This document shows positions 23,185-32,390 of a DNA stretch of 32,463 bases, one piece after another. Under the pieces are notes generated by a model. The model worked only from the letters and a program-made list of their open reading frames with translations. It was not told the DNA's origin and did no database searches. The DNA is from CAZGMC01 sp964526565 (lineage in GTDB: Bacteria; Pseudomonadota; Alphaproteobacteria; DSM-16000; Inquilinaceae): assembly GCA_964526565.1 (NCBI GenBank), contig CAZGMC010000043.1:1-32463 (forward strand). The letters run 5' to 3'. The translations under genes were made by a program, and so were the position numbers. The stretch's first letter is position 1; each line of letters begins with the position of its first letter.

Positions 23185-24171
23185 TCAGCTGCCGCCGTGG
23201 TGGATCGTGCCGGCAGGATGGAAGGCCGCAAAGGCGAAGGCGAACGGCACGTCGTAGGGCACGTCCTGCCAGGTCCCGCCAATGCGGCGCTGCACGACGA
23301 CGTTGCCGACGTCGGCGCCCGTGGCAATGCGGCGGGTGTCGAGCGCCGAGTTCTGCCCTGGCTGCCATTGGATGCGCAGATCGCCGTGCTCGACGGTGCC
23401 GGCGGCGCGCAGCAGGTCCAGGCTCCACGCCTGGTCGCCCACCGCGACCACACGGGCCAGCGCCGGCACCGGGCCGTCATAGTCGCCACGATAGAGGAAT
23501 GGCGAGGCGGAGCTGTCGTAGCCGACATACGGGTTCTCGCCATAGCGGCGACGGGTCTGCCCGTCGGGCACCAGGACCACGCCATCGGGATGGCGATCCG
23601 CGAACCGCTCCACCGATTCCATCCGCGCCGGCACGCGCTCCAGCTCGGCGCCGGTCAGCTCGCCGACGATGGCCTCGCCCAGGAACTGCTGCCACCAGCT
23701 CTCGGTCTGGCGGTCGTACATGACCAGGTCGGAGTGGCGCAGCTTGCCGGTCGTGCCGAACTCCAGCACCTGCCCGTCCAGGCGCCGGTCGAAGACGATG
23801 CCGGAGTTGCACAGCGGGCAATAGGTGACGGCGACCGGCACGCCGCCGACCACGTCGTTGACGATCTCGTGCCAGATCAGCACGCGCAGCGGATAGGCCC
23901 GCGCGTCGCCGGCGATCTCCAGGCTCATCACCGGTTCGGTCGGCGCCAGGCCGGCGGCGGCCTCGGCCAGCGATGCGAACGACGGGTCGTCGATCGACGG
24001 AATGCCGTCGCGCGGCGGTCCGCCGGACATGATCTCACTGTAGTCGATGGAATGACGGGTGAAGTCCGTCTCCGGCCATTCGCCGCGCCAGGCGGCCGGA
24101 TTGGCCAAGGCGGGCCCGGCCCAGACGGCGGCGATCAGGCCCAGCGCAACAGCAGACAGGCGTCGGTCCAT
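23185..24171 (-). CDS. DUF3179 domain-containing exported protein
   Basis: A 328-residue protein with a signal peptide (about residues 1-23, ending GPALA) followed by a DUF3179 domain through to the end. Family features seen are IDDPSF near residue 60, AYPLRVLIWHEIVND, the CPLCNSG cysteine pair, FGTTGKLRHSDLVMYDRQT, WWQQFLGEAIVG, and YGENPYVGYD. The biochemical role is not known. The CxxC and conserved histidines could bind a metal or haem, but that is speculation. The ATG has GGGAGA 8 bases upstream. It diverges from the TAXI binding-protein gene. Confidence 0.9.
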   Translation of the reverse strand: MDRRLSAVALGLIAAVWAGPALANPAAWRGEWPETDFTRHSIDYSEIMSGGPPRDGIPSIDDPSFASLAEAAAGLAPTEPVMSLEIAGDARAYPLRVLIWHEIVNDVVGGVPVAVTYCPLCNSGIVFDRRLDGQVLEFGTTGKLRHSDLVMYDRQTESWWQQFLGEAIVGELTGAELERVPARMESVERFADRHPDGVVLVPDGQTRRRYGENPYVGYDSSASPFLYRGDYDGPVPALARVVAVGDQAWSLDLLRAAGTVEHGDLRIQWQPGQNSALDTRRIATGADVGNVVVQRRIGGTWQDVPYDVPFAFAFAAFHPAGTIHHGGS

Positions 24172-24437
24172 GGCGGTCGTCTCCCTGATGGGTGCGGTTC
24201 GGTTTCGACCATGGTCGCACCGGAGGCCGCGGCCCGCCACGCAACTTTGTTCACGCCCGTGTGACCAATGCTTTTAAATTCAACGGCTTCGTTTCGGCAG
24301 GCCATTGCCAGCCGGGGAGAATCAACGTACTCATTGTGTCATCCTGCGCCTTCGGAACAGTCTCGGCTGCGGAGAAGAGGGCAAAAAGGCGAAGGACGCC
24401 CTCGCGGTATCCGCGGCCGGCAAGGGAGGAAACATCG
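24172..24437. promoter_or_regulatory. Divergent region between the DUF3179 and TAXI binding-protein genes
   Basis: 266 bases hold the 5' regions of two divergent genes. An AT-richer patch around 24245-24290 (it includes gcttttaaattc) is the likeliest promoter site for the rightward gene. Near the rightward start, gagggc and gccctc (about 24376-24402) could form a small leader hairpin. Neither is firm. Confidence 0.35.
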
Positions 24438-25430
24438 ATGCATTCCAGTCTGCTGAAGTCCGTGACGATCACGCTGGCCGGCACCGCCCTGCTGGCCGGC
24501 ACGGCGCTGGCCCAGGAGGAGATCGACCGGTCCGACTGGCCGAACTCCTTTACCGTCGGCACCGCCAGCCAGGGCGGCACCTACTTCATCTACGGTTCCG
24601 GCTGGGCCAACCTTGTGCAGGAACAGCTCGGCATCAACGCCAGCGCCGAGGTGACCGGCGGCCCCGTCCAGAACGCCACGCTGGTGCAGACCGGCGACCT
24701 GGACTTCGGCATGGTCACCATGGGCCCGGCCTTCGAGGCCTGGATCGGCGAGAGCCCGCTGGCCCCCGGCCTGCCCCACGACCAGTTGCGCGCCATGTTC
24801 CCGATGTACCAGACGCCGTTCCAGTGCGTTGCGCTGGCATCGTCGGGCATCGACGAGATGGCGGATCTCGACGGCAGGACCGTCGGCGTCGGCCCGGCCG
24901 GCGGCACGCCGGGCACCTACTGGCCGCGCTTCTTCGAGACGCTGGGCCTCGACGTCCAGACGCGCAACGGCGGCGCCAGCGACCTGGCCACGCAGCTCCA
25001 GGACGGCCTGATCGACGTGTTCTGCTTCGCCGCCGGCATCCCGATCTCGGCGTTCAGCCAGGTCGAGGCCCAGGTCGACGCCAACATCTTCTCGTTCAAC
25101 GACGAGGAGCGGGCGACCATCCTTGAAGCCTACCCGTCGGTTGCCGAGTTCACGGTGCCGGCCAACACCTACCAGAGCATCGACGAGGCGGACCAGACCG
25201 TGGCGATGTGGAACTTCGCCATCACCCACGCCGACATGCCCGACAGCCTTGTCTACCACATCATGGACACGGTGCTGGGCCAGCACGACCGGATGATGGA
25301 GATCCATCGCGCCGCCGGCGACACGCTGGCGGAGAACTTCGTCTACAACAGCTTCCTGCCGTTCCATCCGGGCGCGGTGCAGTGGTACGAGGAGCACGGC
25401 CACGACGTGCCCGACGACCTGGAAGGCTGA
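24438..25430 (+). CDS. TAXI family TRAP transporter solute-binding protein
   Basis: A 330-residue periplasmic binding protein of the TRAP-associated extracytoplasmic (TAXI) type. A signal peptide ends at about ALAQ (residue 26). The body starts with the family signature FTVGTASQGGTYFIYG, then GGPVQNATLVQTGDLDFGMV and VGVGPAGGTPGTY. TAXI proteins feed fused TRAP permeases, some taking up glutamate or C4-dicarboxylates; the ligand here is unknown. A strong ribosome site AGGGAGGA ends 7 bases before the ATG. The permease gene follows after a 207-base gap that contains an intrinsic terminator. Confidence 0.95.
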   Translation: MHSSLLKSVTITLAGTALLAGTALAQEEIDRSDWPNSFTVGTASQGGTYFIYGSGWANLVQEQLGINASAEVTGGPVQNATLVQTGDLDFGMVTMGPAFEAWIGESPLAPGLPHDQLRAMFPMYQTPFQCVALASSGIDEMADLDGRTVGVGPAGGTPGTYWPRFFETLGLDVQTRNGGASDLATQLQDGLIDVFCFAAGIPISAFSQVEAQVDANIFSFNDEERATILEAYPSVAEFTVPANTYQSIDEADQTVAMWNFAITHADMPDSLVYHIMDTVLGQHDRMMEIHRAAGDTLAENFVYNSFLPFHPGAVQWYEEHGHDVPDDLEG

Positions 25431-25502
25431 CGCCACGACCCCGGACGGCCCGGCACGGCGCCGTCCGGCACCGGCGGTCCGCTTGACATGGATCAACCCC
25501 AG

Positions 25503-25541
25503 GCGCCCCCGCAGGGAAGACTATGCGGGGGCGCTTTTTTT
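25503..25541 (+). terminator. Intrinsic terminator between TRAP binding protein and permease genes
   Basis: Arms gcgcccccgca (25503-25513) and tgcgggggcgc (25524-25534) pair perfectly over 11 bases with a 10-base loop, followed directly by seven T. This is the clearest Rho-independent terminator in the window. It lies 73 bases past the binding-protein stop. Confidence 0.92.
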
Positions 25542-25637
25542 GCTTGTAGGGAGCGTGGGCTGCGCGCTCCAATGCCGGGTCGGGCCGGCAGTTGAAAAAC
25601 AAAGTGACAAGCCCGACCCCAGGGACGGAACACGCTC

Positions 25638-27821
25638 ATGACGGCCACCTTCGAAACCAGGCGAGACCAGGTCATTGCCCAGGGTGTCGACGACGAGCCG
25701 GCGGCTGGCAATCAGCGCCTGCTGACCGGCTGGCAGAAGCACCTGCTCTACTGGTCATGCGTCCTGTTCACCGCCTTCGCCCTGTTCAACCTCAACTACC
25801 TGGGCATGGAGACCTGGGCCTACCGGATCATCCACGTCGCCGGCGGCCTGATGCTCGGCTTCGCCTTGGTCTCGGCGTGGAGCATCGACCAGCCGCCGGC
25901 GCGCGGGCCCATGGCCCAGGCGCAATGGCTGCCGATGATCGTCTCGGCGGTCACCGGCGCCTATGCCTTCTTCTGCGTGCTGGCCGGCGCCTATGCGGTG
26001 CTGATTGCCGGCGAGCGGTTCGCGCCGCCATGGATCTTCAATCCGGTGGACCTGGGCGTGCTGCGCCTGTCACTGTTCGGCGTGGCGCTGGTGGTCTCGA
26101 CCGGCACGGCCATCGTCAGCGCCTGGGTGTTCCGCGGCCACAGCAACCGCATCCACTGGACCGACTGGGTCCTGGTGCTGTCGTCGCTGACGGTGGCCGG
26201 CTACATCCTGCTGCACCTGGAGATTTGGCAGCTGCGCGCCGGCGTCATGCCGCTGCCGCCGGACTTCTGGGCGTCGTTCGTCGGCGTGCTGCTGATCCTG
26301 GAACTGACGCGGCGCGTCGCCGGCCTGGCCCTGGTGATCATCTCGTCGGTGTTCATCCTGTATTCATTCCTCGGGCCGATCCTGCCCGGCATCCTCTATC
26401 ACCGCGGCTACACCTTCGACCGCTTCTTCAGCTACCTGTACACCGACAACGGCGTGCTGAGCGCCCCGATCGCGGTGTCCTCGACCTACATCATCCTGTT
26501 CATCGCCTTCGCCGCGTTCCTGCAGGCGTCGAAGGTGGGCGACTATTTCGTCAACTTCGCCTTCGCCGCGGCCGGCCGCGCCCGCGGCGGCCCGGCCAAG
26601 GTGGCGGTGTTCGCCAGCGGCCTGATGGGCATGATCAACGGCACCTCGGCCGGCAACGTGGTGTCCACCGGCAGCCTGACCATCCCGCTGATGAAGAAGG
26701 TCGGCTACCGGCCGCAGACGGCCGGCGCGGTCGAGGCGGCGGCCTCCACCGGCGGCCAGATCATGCCGCCGATCATGGGCGCCGGCGCCTTCATCATGGC
26801 CGAGATCACCGGCATCCCGTACACCGAGCTGATCGTTGCCGCGACCATCCCGGCGGTGCTCTATTTCGCCTCGGTCTACTTCATGGTCGACCTGGAGGCG
26901 GTGAAGATGGGCATGCGCGGCATGTCCCAGTCCGAGCTGCCCAACCTGCGCAACCTGATACGGCAGGTCTATCTGTTCATCCCGGTCGTCATCCTGATCG
27001 TCGCCCTGTTCCTGGGCTATTCGGTGATCCGCGCCGGCACCTACTCGATGGCCGCGGCCATGGTGGTGAGCTGGCTGTCGCCGCACAAGATGGGGCCGCG
27101 CGCCGTCGTCGACGCGCTGAACCTGGCGGCGCGCATGGCCATCCAGCTGATCGCAGTGTGCGCCTGCGCCGGCATCATCGTCGGCGTCATCGGCCTGACC
27201 GGCGTCGGCCTGAAGTTCTCGTCCATGCTGCTGGGCATCGCCGAGACCAGCCAGTTGCTGGCGCTGTTCTTTGCCATGCTGATCTCCATGCTGCTGGGCA
27301 TGGGCATGCCGACCACGGCGGCGTACGCGGTGGCCGCCTCGGTGGTGGCGCCGGGCCTGCAGCAGCTCGGCATCCCGCCGCTGATCGCCCACTTCTTCGT
27401 CTTCTACTTTGCCGTGATCTCGGCGATCACGCCGCCGGTGGCGCTCGCCTCCTATGCCGGCGCGGCCATCGCCGGGGCCGACCCGCTGCGCACCGCGGTG
27501 ACGTCGTTCAAGCTGGGCCTGGCCGCCTACATCGTGCCGTTCATGTTCTTCTACAGCCCGTCGATCCTGATGGTCGGCGATCCGGTGCGCATCGTGCTGA
27601 CCTTCATCACCGCCTGCATCGGCATCTTCTTCCTGGCCTCGGCGGTGCAGGGCTGGTTCATGGGGCGGATGGGCTGGCTGATGCGGGCCGCCCTGCTGGC
27701 CGGCGCCATCCTGATGATCAAGGGCGGCATCGAGACGGACCTGGCCGGCATCGCCATCGGCGCGGCCGTCGGCGTATTGCAGTACCGCATCGGCCAACGC
27801 CAGCCGGTGCCGGCAGAATAG
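25638..27821 (+). CDS. TRAP transporter fused permease (DctQM)
   Basis: A 727-residue inner-membrane permease in which the small four-helix DctQ-like subunit (about residues 30-200) is fused to the large DctM-like subunit (about 210-690), as is usual for TAXI systems. It is hydrophobic throughout. DctM motifs are visible in GLMGMINGTSAGNVVSTGSLTIPLMKK-type sequence near residues 330-355, in ASTGGQIMPPIMGAGAF and in GMGMPTTAAY. Transport is driven by an ion gradient with the upstream TAXI protein as receptor. The ATG is preceded by AGGGACGGA about 8 bases upstream. Because a strong terminator separates the genes, the permease is probably made in smaller amounts by read-through or from its own promoter. 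Confidence 0.95.
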   Translation: MTATFETRRDQVIAQGVDDEPAAGNQRLLTGWQKHLLYWSCVLFTAFALFNLNYLGMETWAYRIIHVAGGLMLGFALVSAWSIDQPPARGPMAQAQWLPMIVSAVTGAYAFFCVLAGAYAVLIAGERFAPPWIFNPVDLGVLRLSLFGVALVVSTGTAIVSAWVFRGHSNRIHWTDWVLVLSSLTVAGYILLHLEIWQLRAGVMPLPPDFWASFVGVLLILELTRRVAGLALVIISSVFILYSFLGPILPGILYHRGYTFDRFFSYLYTDNGVLSAPIAVSSTYIILFIAFAAFLQASKVGDYFVNFAFAAAGRARGGPAKVAVFASGLMGMINGTSAGNVVSTGSLTIPLMKKVGYRPQTAGAVEAAASTGGQIMPPIMGAGAFIMAEITGIPYTELIVAATIPAVLYFASVYFMVDLEAVKMGMRGMSQSELPNLRNLIRQVYLFIPVVILIVALFLGYSVIRAGTYSMAAAMVVSWLSPHKMGPRAVVDALNLAARMAIQLIAVCACAGIIVGVIGLTGVGLKFSSMLLGIAETSQLLALFFAMLISMLLGMGMPTTAAYAVAASVVAPGLQQLGIPPLIAHFFVFYFAVISAITPPVALASYAGAAIAGADPLRTAVTSFKLGLAAYIVPFMFFYSPSILMVGDPVRIVLTFITACIGIFFLASAVQGWFMGRMGWLMRAALLAGAILMIKGGIETDLAGIAIGAAVGVLQYRIGQRQPVPAE

Positions 27822-27898
27822 GCGGCGGAACAGGCGGACGGTGCTTCCGTTTGGCAGTCCCGGCCGGCAGCGCCGTGCCGGGGCCGCCCGCCCCGCCC

Positions 27899-29155
27899 TC
27901 AGGCGGCGCGGCGCAGCGCCAGGTGGGACCAGATGTCCTGCAAGGCGTCGACCAGGCGGGCCATCTGCAGGTCGTCGTGGAACGGCGTCGGCGTCAGGCG
28001 CAGCCGCTCGGTGCCGCGCGGCACCGTCGGGTAGTTGATCGGCTGCACGTAGATGCCGTGGCGCTCCAGCAGCAGGTCGGTGGCCCGCTTGCACAGGCGC
28101 GGATCGCCGACCAGCACCGGGACGATGTGGCTGGGCGATGGCATCACCGGCAGGCCGGCCTCACGCAGCAGCCGCTTCAGCCGCGCCGCACGCTCCTGGT
28201 GGCGGTCGCGCTCGGCCTGGCTGGCCTTGAGGTGGCGGACGCTGGTCAGCGCCCCGGCGGCGATGGCCGGCGCCAGCGCGGTCGTGAAGATGAACGAGGC
28301 GGCAAAGCTGCGCACCGTGTCGCACAGCGCCGCCGACCCGGCGATATAGCCGCCCATCACGCCATAGGCCTTGGCCAGCGTGCCCTCGATCACCGTCAGC
28401 CGGTGCATGACGCCGTCGCGTTCGGCGACGCCGCCGCCGTGGCGCCCGTACAGGCCGACGGCGTGGACCTCGTCCAGATAGGTCATGGCGCCGTGGCGGT
28501 CGGCCACGTCGCAGATCTCGGCGATCGGCGAGAAGTCGCCGTCCATGGAATAGACGCTCTCGAAGGCCACCAGCTTGGGCCGCCCGGGCGGCAGGCGGCC
28601 CATCAGCTCGTCCAGGTGGTCGACGTCGTTGTGGCGGAACACGTGCTTCTCGGCGCCGGAATTGCGGATGCCGGCGATCATCGAGGCATGGTTGAGCTGG
28701 TCGGAGAACACCACACAGTCCGGCACCAGCCTGGCGATGGTCGACAGCGTCGCCTCGTTGGAAATGTAGCCGGAGGTGAACAGCAGCGCCGCCTCCTTGC
28801 CGTGCAGCGCGGCCAGCTCGTCCTCCAGCAGCACATGCAGGTGGTTGGTGCCGGAGATGTTGCGCGTGCCGCCGGCGCCGGCGCCGCATCTGTCGATCGC
28901 CTCCTTCATGGCGGCGAGCACGGCCGGATGCTGACCCATGCCCAGGTAGTCGTTGGAGCACCACACCGTGACCTCGCCCGGACCGTTGCCTTCGGCCAAG
29001 CCGTAGTGGTCGGCCTTGGGGAAGGCGCCGGCGCGGCGCTGCAGCTCGGCGAACACGCGGTAGCGGCCCTCGGCCTTCAGGCCGGCCACGGCGTCTTCGA
29101 AGATGCGCTGGTAGTCCAGGCCGGCGGTGCCGGCGGGGGAATCGCTGATGATCAT
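27899..29155 (-). CDS. hemA: 5-aminolevulinate synthase
   Basis: A 418-residue PLP enzyme condensing glycine and succinyl-CoA to 5-aminolevulinate, the first step of haem synthesis by the C4 route. Visible are WCSNDYLGMG (66-75), GTRNISGTNHLH (96-107), the cofactor aspartate and histidine in LDEVHAVG (227-234), and the Schiff-base lysine in TLAKAYGVMGGY (Lys262). The GTRNISG stretch separates ALAS from the related KBL and BioF enzymes. Start MIISDSP is taken; another ATG four codons upstream is equally possible and neither has a good ribosome site. The presence of ALAS points to an alphaproteobacterial host. Confidence 0.95.
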   Translation of the reverse strand: MIISDSPAGTAGLDYQRIFEDAVAGLKAEGRYRVFAELQRRAGAFPKADHYGLAEGNGPGEVTVWCSNDYLGMGQHPAVLAAMKEAIDRCGAGAGGTRNISGTNHLHVLLEDELAALHGKEAALLFTSGYISNEATLSTIARLVPDCVVFSDQLNHASMIAGIRNSGAEKHVFRHNDVDHLDELMGRLPPGRPKLVAFESVYSMDGDFSPIAEICDVADRHGAMTYLDEVHAVGLYGRHGGGVAERDGVMHRLTVIEGTLAKAYGVMGGYIAGSAALCDTVRSFAASFIFTTALAPAIAAGALTSVRHLKASQAERDRHQERAARLKRLLREAGLPVMPSPSHIVPVLVGDPRLCKRATDLLLERHGIYVQPINYPTVPRGTERLRLTPTPFHDDLQMARLVDALQDIWSHLALRRAA

Positions 29156-29282
29156 CGTCCGGAGCATGCCGTGCGTTGCGTTTTTTTAACGATAGCCGGT
29201 CGCAACCGTGGCGCCAATCCGCCCCCGCCGCCAGTCCGCGCGGCGATCGGCCGCGGTGCGACTTCGGCACAAGGCGGGTCGT

Positions 29283-29347
29283 GCCGCCGCATCGCCCCCG
29301 GCGGCAACGGCCGCCGCATCGCCCCCGGCGGCAACGGCCGCCGCACC
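29283..29347. repeat. 27-bp tandem repeat upstream of hemA
   Basis: Two identical 27-base units starting gccgccgcatcgcccccgg at 29283 and 29310, then the first bases of a third that diverges. Noncoding as far as visible. Confidence 0.8.
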
Positions 29348-29556
29348 GTCTCGGCAACATTATTCCCGCACGCGCCACCTGTCCAGAGCGGGCGGCAGGC
29401 ATGCACCCCGCCGGTGTCATGCCGGCGGAGCTTGCGTTCGAGCGTTTGCCCGGGCGACGGCAGCGGCAGGTGCCGGGCCCGACGCGCAGCAAGCCGCCAG
29501 TGGTCGGCGTGCCGGGCATGCCACGCGAGATCAAGCACTCTCTCCTGCAATAACAC

Positions 29557-29665
29557 CGTCATTGCGAGCGAAGCGAAGCAATCCAGACCCGCCGCTGCCA
29601 ATCAAGCAAAATCATTGGTCGCGCTTGCTGCGCCACTGGGTTGCTTCGCTTCGCTCGCAATGACG
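29557..29665 (+). repeat. 108-bp inverted-repeat element, copy B
   Basis: 109 bases with 30-base inverted ends differing at one position, starting cgtcattgcgagcgaagcg. The middle matches copy C closely and copy A in reverse orientation. Confidence 0.88.
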
Positions 29666-29809
29666 AGTATTTTTACACTTACGACTGCGCCCAGAAGCGC
29701 ACCCGTTTCAATTCCTTCTTCTTCAGGACTGTGCCGGCATTGCGGAATGCCAATCAGGCAAGACATTGGTTGCATGAAAACAACAGAAATCTCACGCCTG
29801 CAATAACAC

Positions 29810-29917
29810 CGTCATTGCGAGCGAAGCGAAGCAACCCAGACCCGCTGCTGCCAATCACGCAGATCATTGATCGCGCTTGCGGCGCCACTGGGCTGCTGCG
29901 CTTCGCTCGCAATGACG
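29810..29917 (+). repeat. 108-bp inverted-repeat element, copy C
   Basis: 108 bases with 30-base inverted ends differing at two positions. Same orientation as copy B and part of the same larger duplication. Confidence 0.88.
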
Positions 29918-29989
29918 AGTATTTTGGCAATTGCGACTGTACTCAGAAGCGCACCCGTTGCAATTCCTTCTTCTTCAGGACTGTGCCGG

Positions 29990-30029
29990 ACCGGCCCAGA
30001 CTGACCGGCCCAGACTGACCGGCCCAGAC
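29990..30029. repeat. 14-bp triplicate before the glgB stop
   Basis: The unit accggcccagactg occurs at 29990 and 30004, and again at 30018 with a changed end. It lies 22 bases from the glgB stop and shows no hairpin with a T-run. Confidence 0.8.
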
Positions 30030-30050
30030 GGAGCGACCCGGCGCCCCGTC

Positions 30051-32237
30051 TCACCCGTCGTCTGGCTGCAGCATCAGGGTGGTCAGCGCCGGCAGGGTCA
30101 GGGACAGGGCCCAGTCGTTGCCGGTGCGCCTGGCCTCGACGCGGCCCAGATTGCCCATGTTGCTGCCGCCGAAGATCGCCGCATCGGTGTTCAGCACCTC
30201 CGTCCACACGCCGCCGCCCGGCACCCGCACCCGGTACCCGAAGTGCGGCTCGGGCGAGAAGTTCGACACGGCCAGCACCGGCGCCGTGCCCGCCCGGCCG
30301 CGGCGCAGCCAGGCGAACACGCAGCCCTCCTTGTCGTCGACCACCACCCAGGCAAAGCCCTCGCGCTCGCCGTCGCGCTGATGGAGCGCCGGGGTGGCCC
30401 GGTACAGCCGGTTCAGGTCACGCACCAGCCGCTGCACGCCCTGGTGCGGCTCCCAGGCCAGCAGGTCCCATTCCAGCTCGCTGGCGTGGTTCCATTCCTG
30501 CCACTGGGCGAACTCGCCGCTCATGAACAGCAGCTTCTTGCCGGGGTGCGCCCACATGAACCCGTAATAGGCGCGCAGGCCGGCGAACTTCTGGGCGTCG
30601 TCGCCGGGCATCTTGGCCAGCAGCGACGCCTTGCCATGGACCACCTCGTCGTGGCTGAGCGGCAGGATGAACTGCTCGGTGAAGGCGTAGAGCAGGCCGA
30701 AGGTCATCTTGTCGTGGGCCTCGGGCCGCTCCGCGAACGGCGTGCCCATGTAGCCCAGCGTGTCGTTCATCCAGCCCATGTTCCACTTGAAGCCGAAGCC
30801 GAGCCCGCCCTCGGCCACCGGCCGCGACACCCCCGGCCAGACCGTCGACTCCTCGGCCACGGTGACGGCGCCGGGGAAGCGCTGCCGCACCTCGGCATTG
30901 AGCCGCTTGAGGAAGTCGATGGCGTCCAGGTTCTCGTTGCCGCCGAAGCGGTTGGGGATCCACTGGTCGGGCGGGCGGTTGTAGTCGAGGTACAGCATCG
31001 AGGCGACGGCATCGACGCGGAACCCGTCGATGTGAAAATAGTCGAGCCAGTACAGCGCATTGCCCAGCAGGTAGTTGGCCACCTGCGGCCGGCCGTAGTC
31101 GAAGATCAGGGTATGCCAGTCGGGGTGGCGGCCGCGGTGCGGGTGGCCCTGCTCGTACAGGTTGGTCCCGTCGAACAGGCCCAGGCCGTGCTCGTCGGTG
31201 GGGAAGTGGCCAACCACCCAGTCCATGATCACGCCCAGGCCGGCACCGTGGCAGGCGTCGACGAAGGCCTGCAGCTCCTCGGGCGGGCCGTGGCGGCTGG
31301 TCGGCGCGTACAGGCCGAGCGGCTGATAGCCCCACGACTCGTCCAGCGGGTACTCGCTGACCGGCAGCAGCTCGATATGCGTGAAGCCCAGGTCGGCGAC
31401 ATAGGGCACCAGCCGCTCGGCCAGGGTCTGCCAGCTGACGAACCCGTCCCAGCGGTGCGGGTCGCGCAGCCACGAGCCGGCGTGGACCTCATAGATCGAC
31501 ACCGGCGCGTCGTGGGCCGCGGTGCCCCGCCGGTGCGCCATCCACGCGTCGTCCTGCCAGTCCCGCCGCGTCAGGCCGTGCACCACCGAGGCGGAGCCGG
31601 GGCGGCGCTCGCAGTACAGGGCGAACGGGTCGGCCTTGAGCGGCAGCGGCTCGCCCACCGTGGTGTGGATGTCGAACTTGTACAGCGCGCCGGGCCCGAG
31701 GCCGGGCAGGAACAGCTCCCAGACGCCGGCGCCGGCACGGCAGCGCATGGGGTGCACCCGCCGGTCCCAGCCGTTGAAGTCACCGATCACGGACACCCGC
31801 TTGGCGTGCGGCGCCCAGACGGCGAAGGCGGTGCCTTCGATGCCGTCGACCTCCATCAGGTGGGCGCCCAGCGTCTCGTAGATGTGCATGTGGGTGCCTT
31901 CGCGCAGCAGGTGCACGTCCAGGTCGCCCAGCCCCGGCGGGAAGCGGTACGGGTCGTCGATGTCGCGCGGGCCGTCCGGCAGGTCCAGGCGCAGGCGGTA
32001 CGGCGCGGTCGGCGCCATGGGCACCGGTCCGGCGAAGAAACCGGCCTGATGGACGCGCGGCAGGGCGGCGAGCACGGTGCCCTTGGCGTCGGTCACCTGA
32101 ACGCCGCGGGCCTGGGGCTGAAAGGTGCGGACCACGCTGGTGGTGCCGTCGCCGTGGGGGCCGAGCACGGCAAAGGGATCGCCGTTCTCGCCGCGGACGA
32201 GGCGCTCGACATTGCGCTGAAGGGTGTCGGTCGTCAT
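30051..32237 (-). CDS. glgB: 1,4-alpha-glucan branching enzyme GlgB
   Basis: A 728-residue GH13 branching enzyme that makes alpha-1,6 branches in glycogen. In order: an N-terminal domain (DPFAVLGPHGDG at about residues 20-31), a CBM48-type domain (FAVWAPHAKRVSVIGDFNGWD), the catalytic barrel with nucleophile in GFRVDAVASMLY, acid/base Glu in VAEEST and the third acid in LPLSHDEVVHGK, and the C-terminal beta domain. Length is normal for GlgB. Start MTTDTLQRN has GAGGGA 6-7 bases upstream. No other glycogen gene is visible, though a further gene ends 171 bases upstream on the same strand and could belong to the same operon. Confidence 0.97.
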   Translation of the reverse strand: MTTDTLQRNVERLVRGENGDPFAVLGPHGDGTTSVVRTFQPQARGVQVTDAKGTVLAALPRVHQAGFFAGPVPMAPTAPYRLRLDLPDGPRDIDDPYRFPPGLGDLDVHLLREGTHMHIYETLGAHLMEVDGIEGTAFAVWAPHAKRVSVIGDFNGWDRRVHPMRCRAGAGVWELFLPGLGPGALYKFDIHTTVGEPLPLKADPFALYCERRPGSASVVHGLTRRDWQDDAWMAHRRGTAAHDAPVSIYEVHAGSWLRDPHRWDGFVSWQTLAERLVPYVADLGFTHIELLPVSEYPLDESWGYQPLGLYAPTSRHGPPEELQAFVDACHGAGLGVIMDWVVGHFPTDEHGLGLFDGTNLYEQGHPHRGRHPDWHTLIFDYGRPQVANYLLGNALYWLDYFHIDGFRVDAVASMLYLDYNRPPDQWIPNRFGGNENLDAIDFLKRLNAEVRQRFPGAVTVAEESTVWPGVSRPVAEGGLGFGFKWNMGWMNDTLGYMGTPFAERPEAHDKMTFGLLYAFTEQFILPLSHDEVVHGKASLLAKMPGDDAQKFAGLRAYYGFMWAHPGKKLLFMSGEFAQWQEWNHASELEWDLLAWEPHQGVQRLVRDLNRLYRATPALHQRDGEREGFAWVVVDDKEGCVFAWLRRGRAGTAPVLAVSNFSPEPHFGYRVRVPGGGVWTEVLNTDAAIFGGSNMGNLGRVEARRTGNDWALSLTLPALTTLMLQPDDG

Positions 32238-32390
32238 GGCATTCCCTCGTGGCCAGGCCGGCCCGCCGCCCACGGCCAGACCCCGCAGGGCAGGGTCCGG
32301 AACTGGTGCCGCGCCGCCGCATCGGCCGGAGACGTTTCGATACCATGACGGCTGACTGATTGGGATGGCCCTTCGTCGCTGCCGGGCGAC

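Larger units (their letters stand above)
29545..29989. repeat. Direct duplication of about 193 bp, each unit carrying the inverted-repeat element
   Basis: Unit 1 (29545-29737) and unit 2 (29798-29989) are imperfect copies about 253 bases apart. Both begin ctgcaataacaccgtcattg, contain the 108-bp element in the same orientation, and continue through a shared tail (agaagcgcacccgtt and attccttcttcttcaggact) ending gtgccgg. The tail is absent next to copy A near 1.6 kb, so this is a local segment duplication after insertion of the element. Confidence 0.85.
29156..30050. other. Repeat-rich gene-free stretch upstream of hemA
   Basis: About 895 bases with no convincing gene lie between the hemA start and the glgB stop. 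In order they hold the presumed hemA promoter zone, a 27-bp tandem repeat (29283-29347), two copies of the 108-bp inverted-repeat element embedded in a larger imperfect duplication (29545-29737 and 29798-29989), and a 14-bp triplicate (29990-30029). Frames that stay open here have no domain and follow the repeats. Confidence 0.65.

Noticed and set aside
25592..29806. A 1404-codon open frame on the plus strand spanning the permease and hemA regions
   Set aside because: It runs out of frame through the real permease gene and antisense to ALAS, with Arg/Gly/His-rich sequence and no motifs. The long frame reflects GC bias.
29931..32348. An 805-codon open frame on the plus strand over glgB
   Set aside because: It is antisense to GlgB, which has all catalytic motifs; the antisense product has no recognisable domain.
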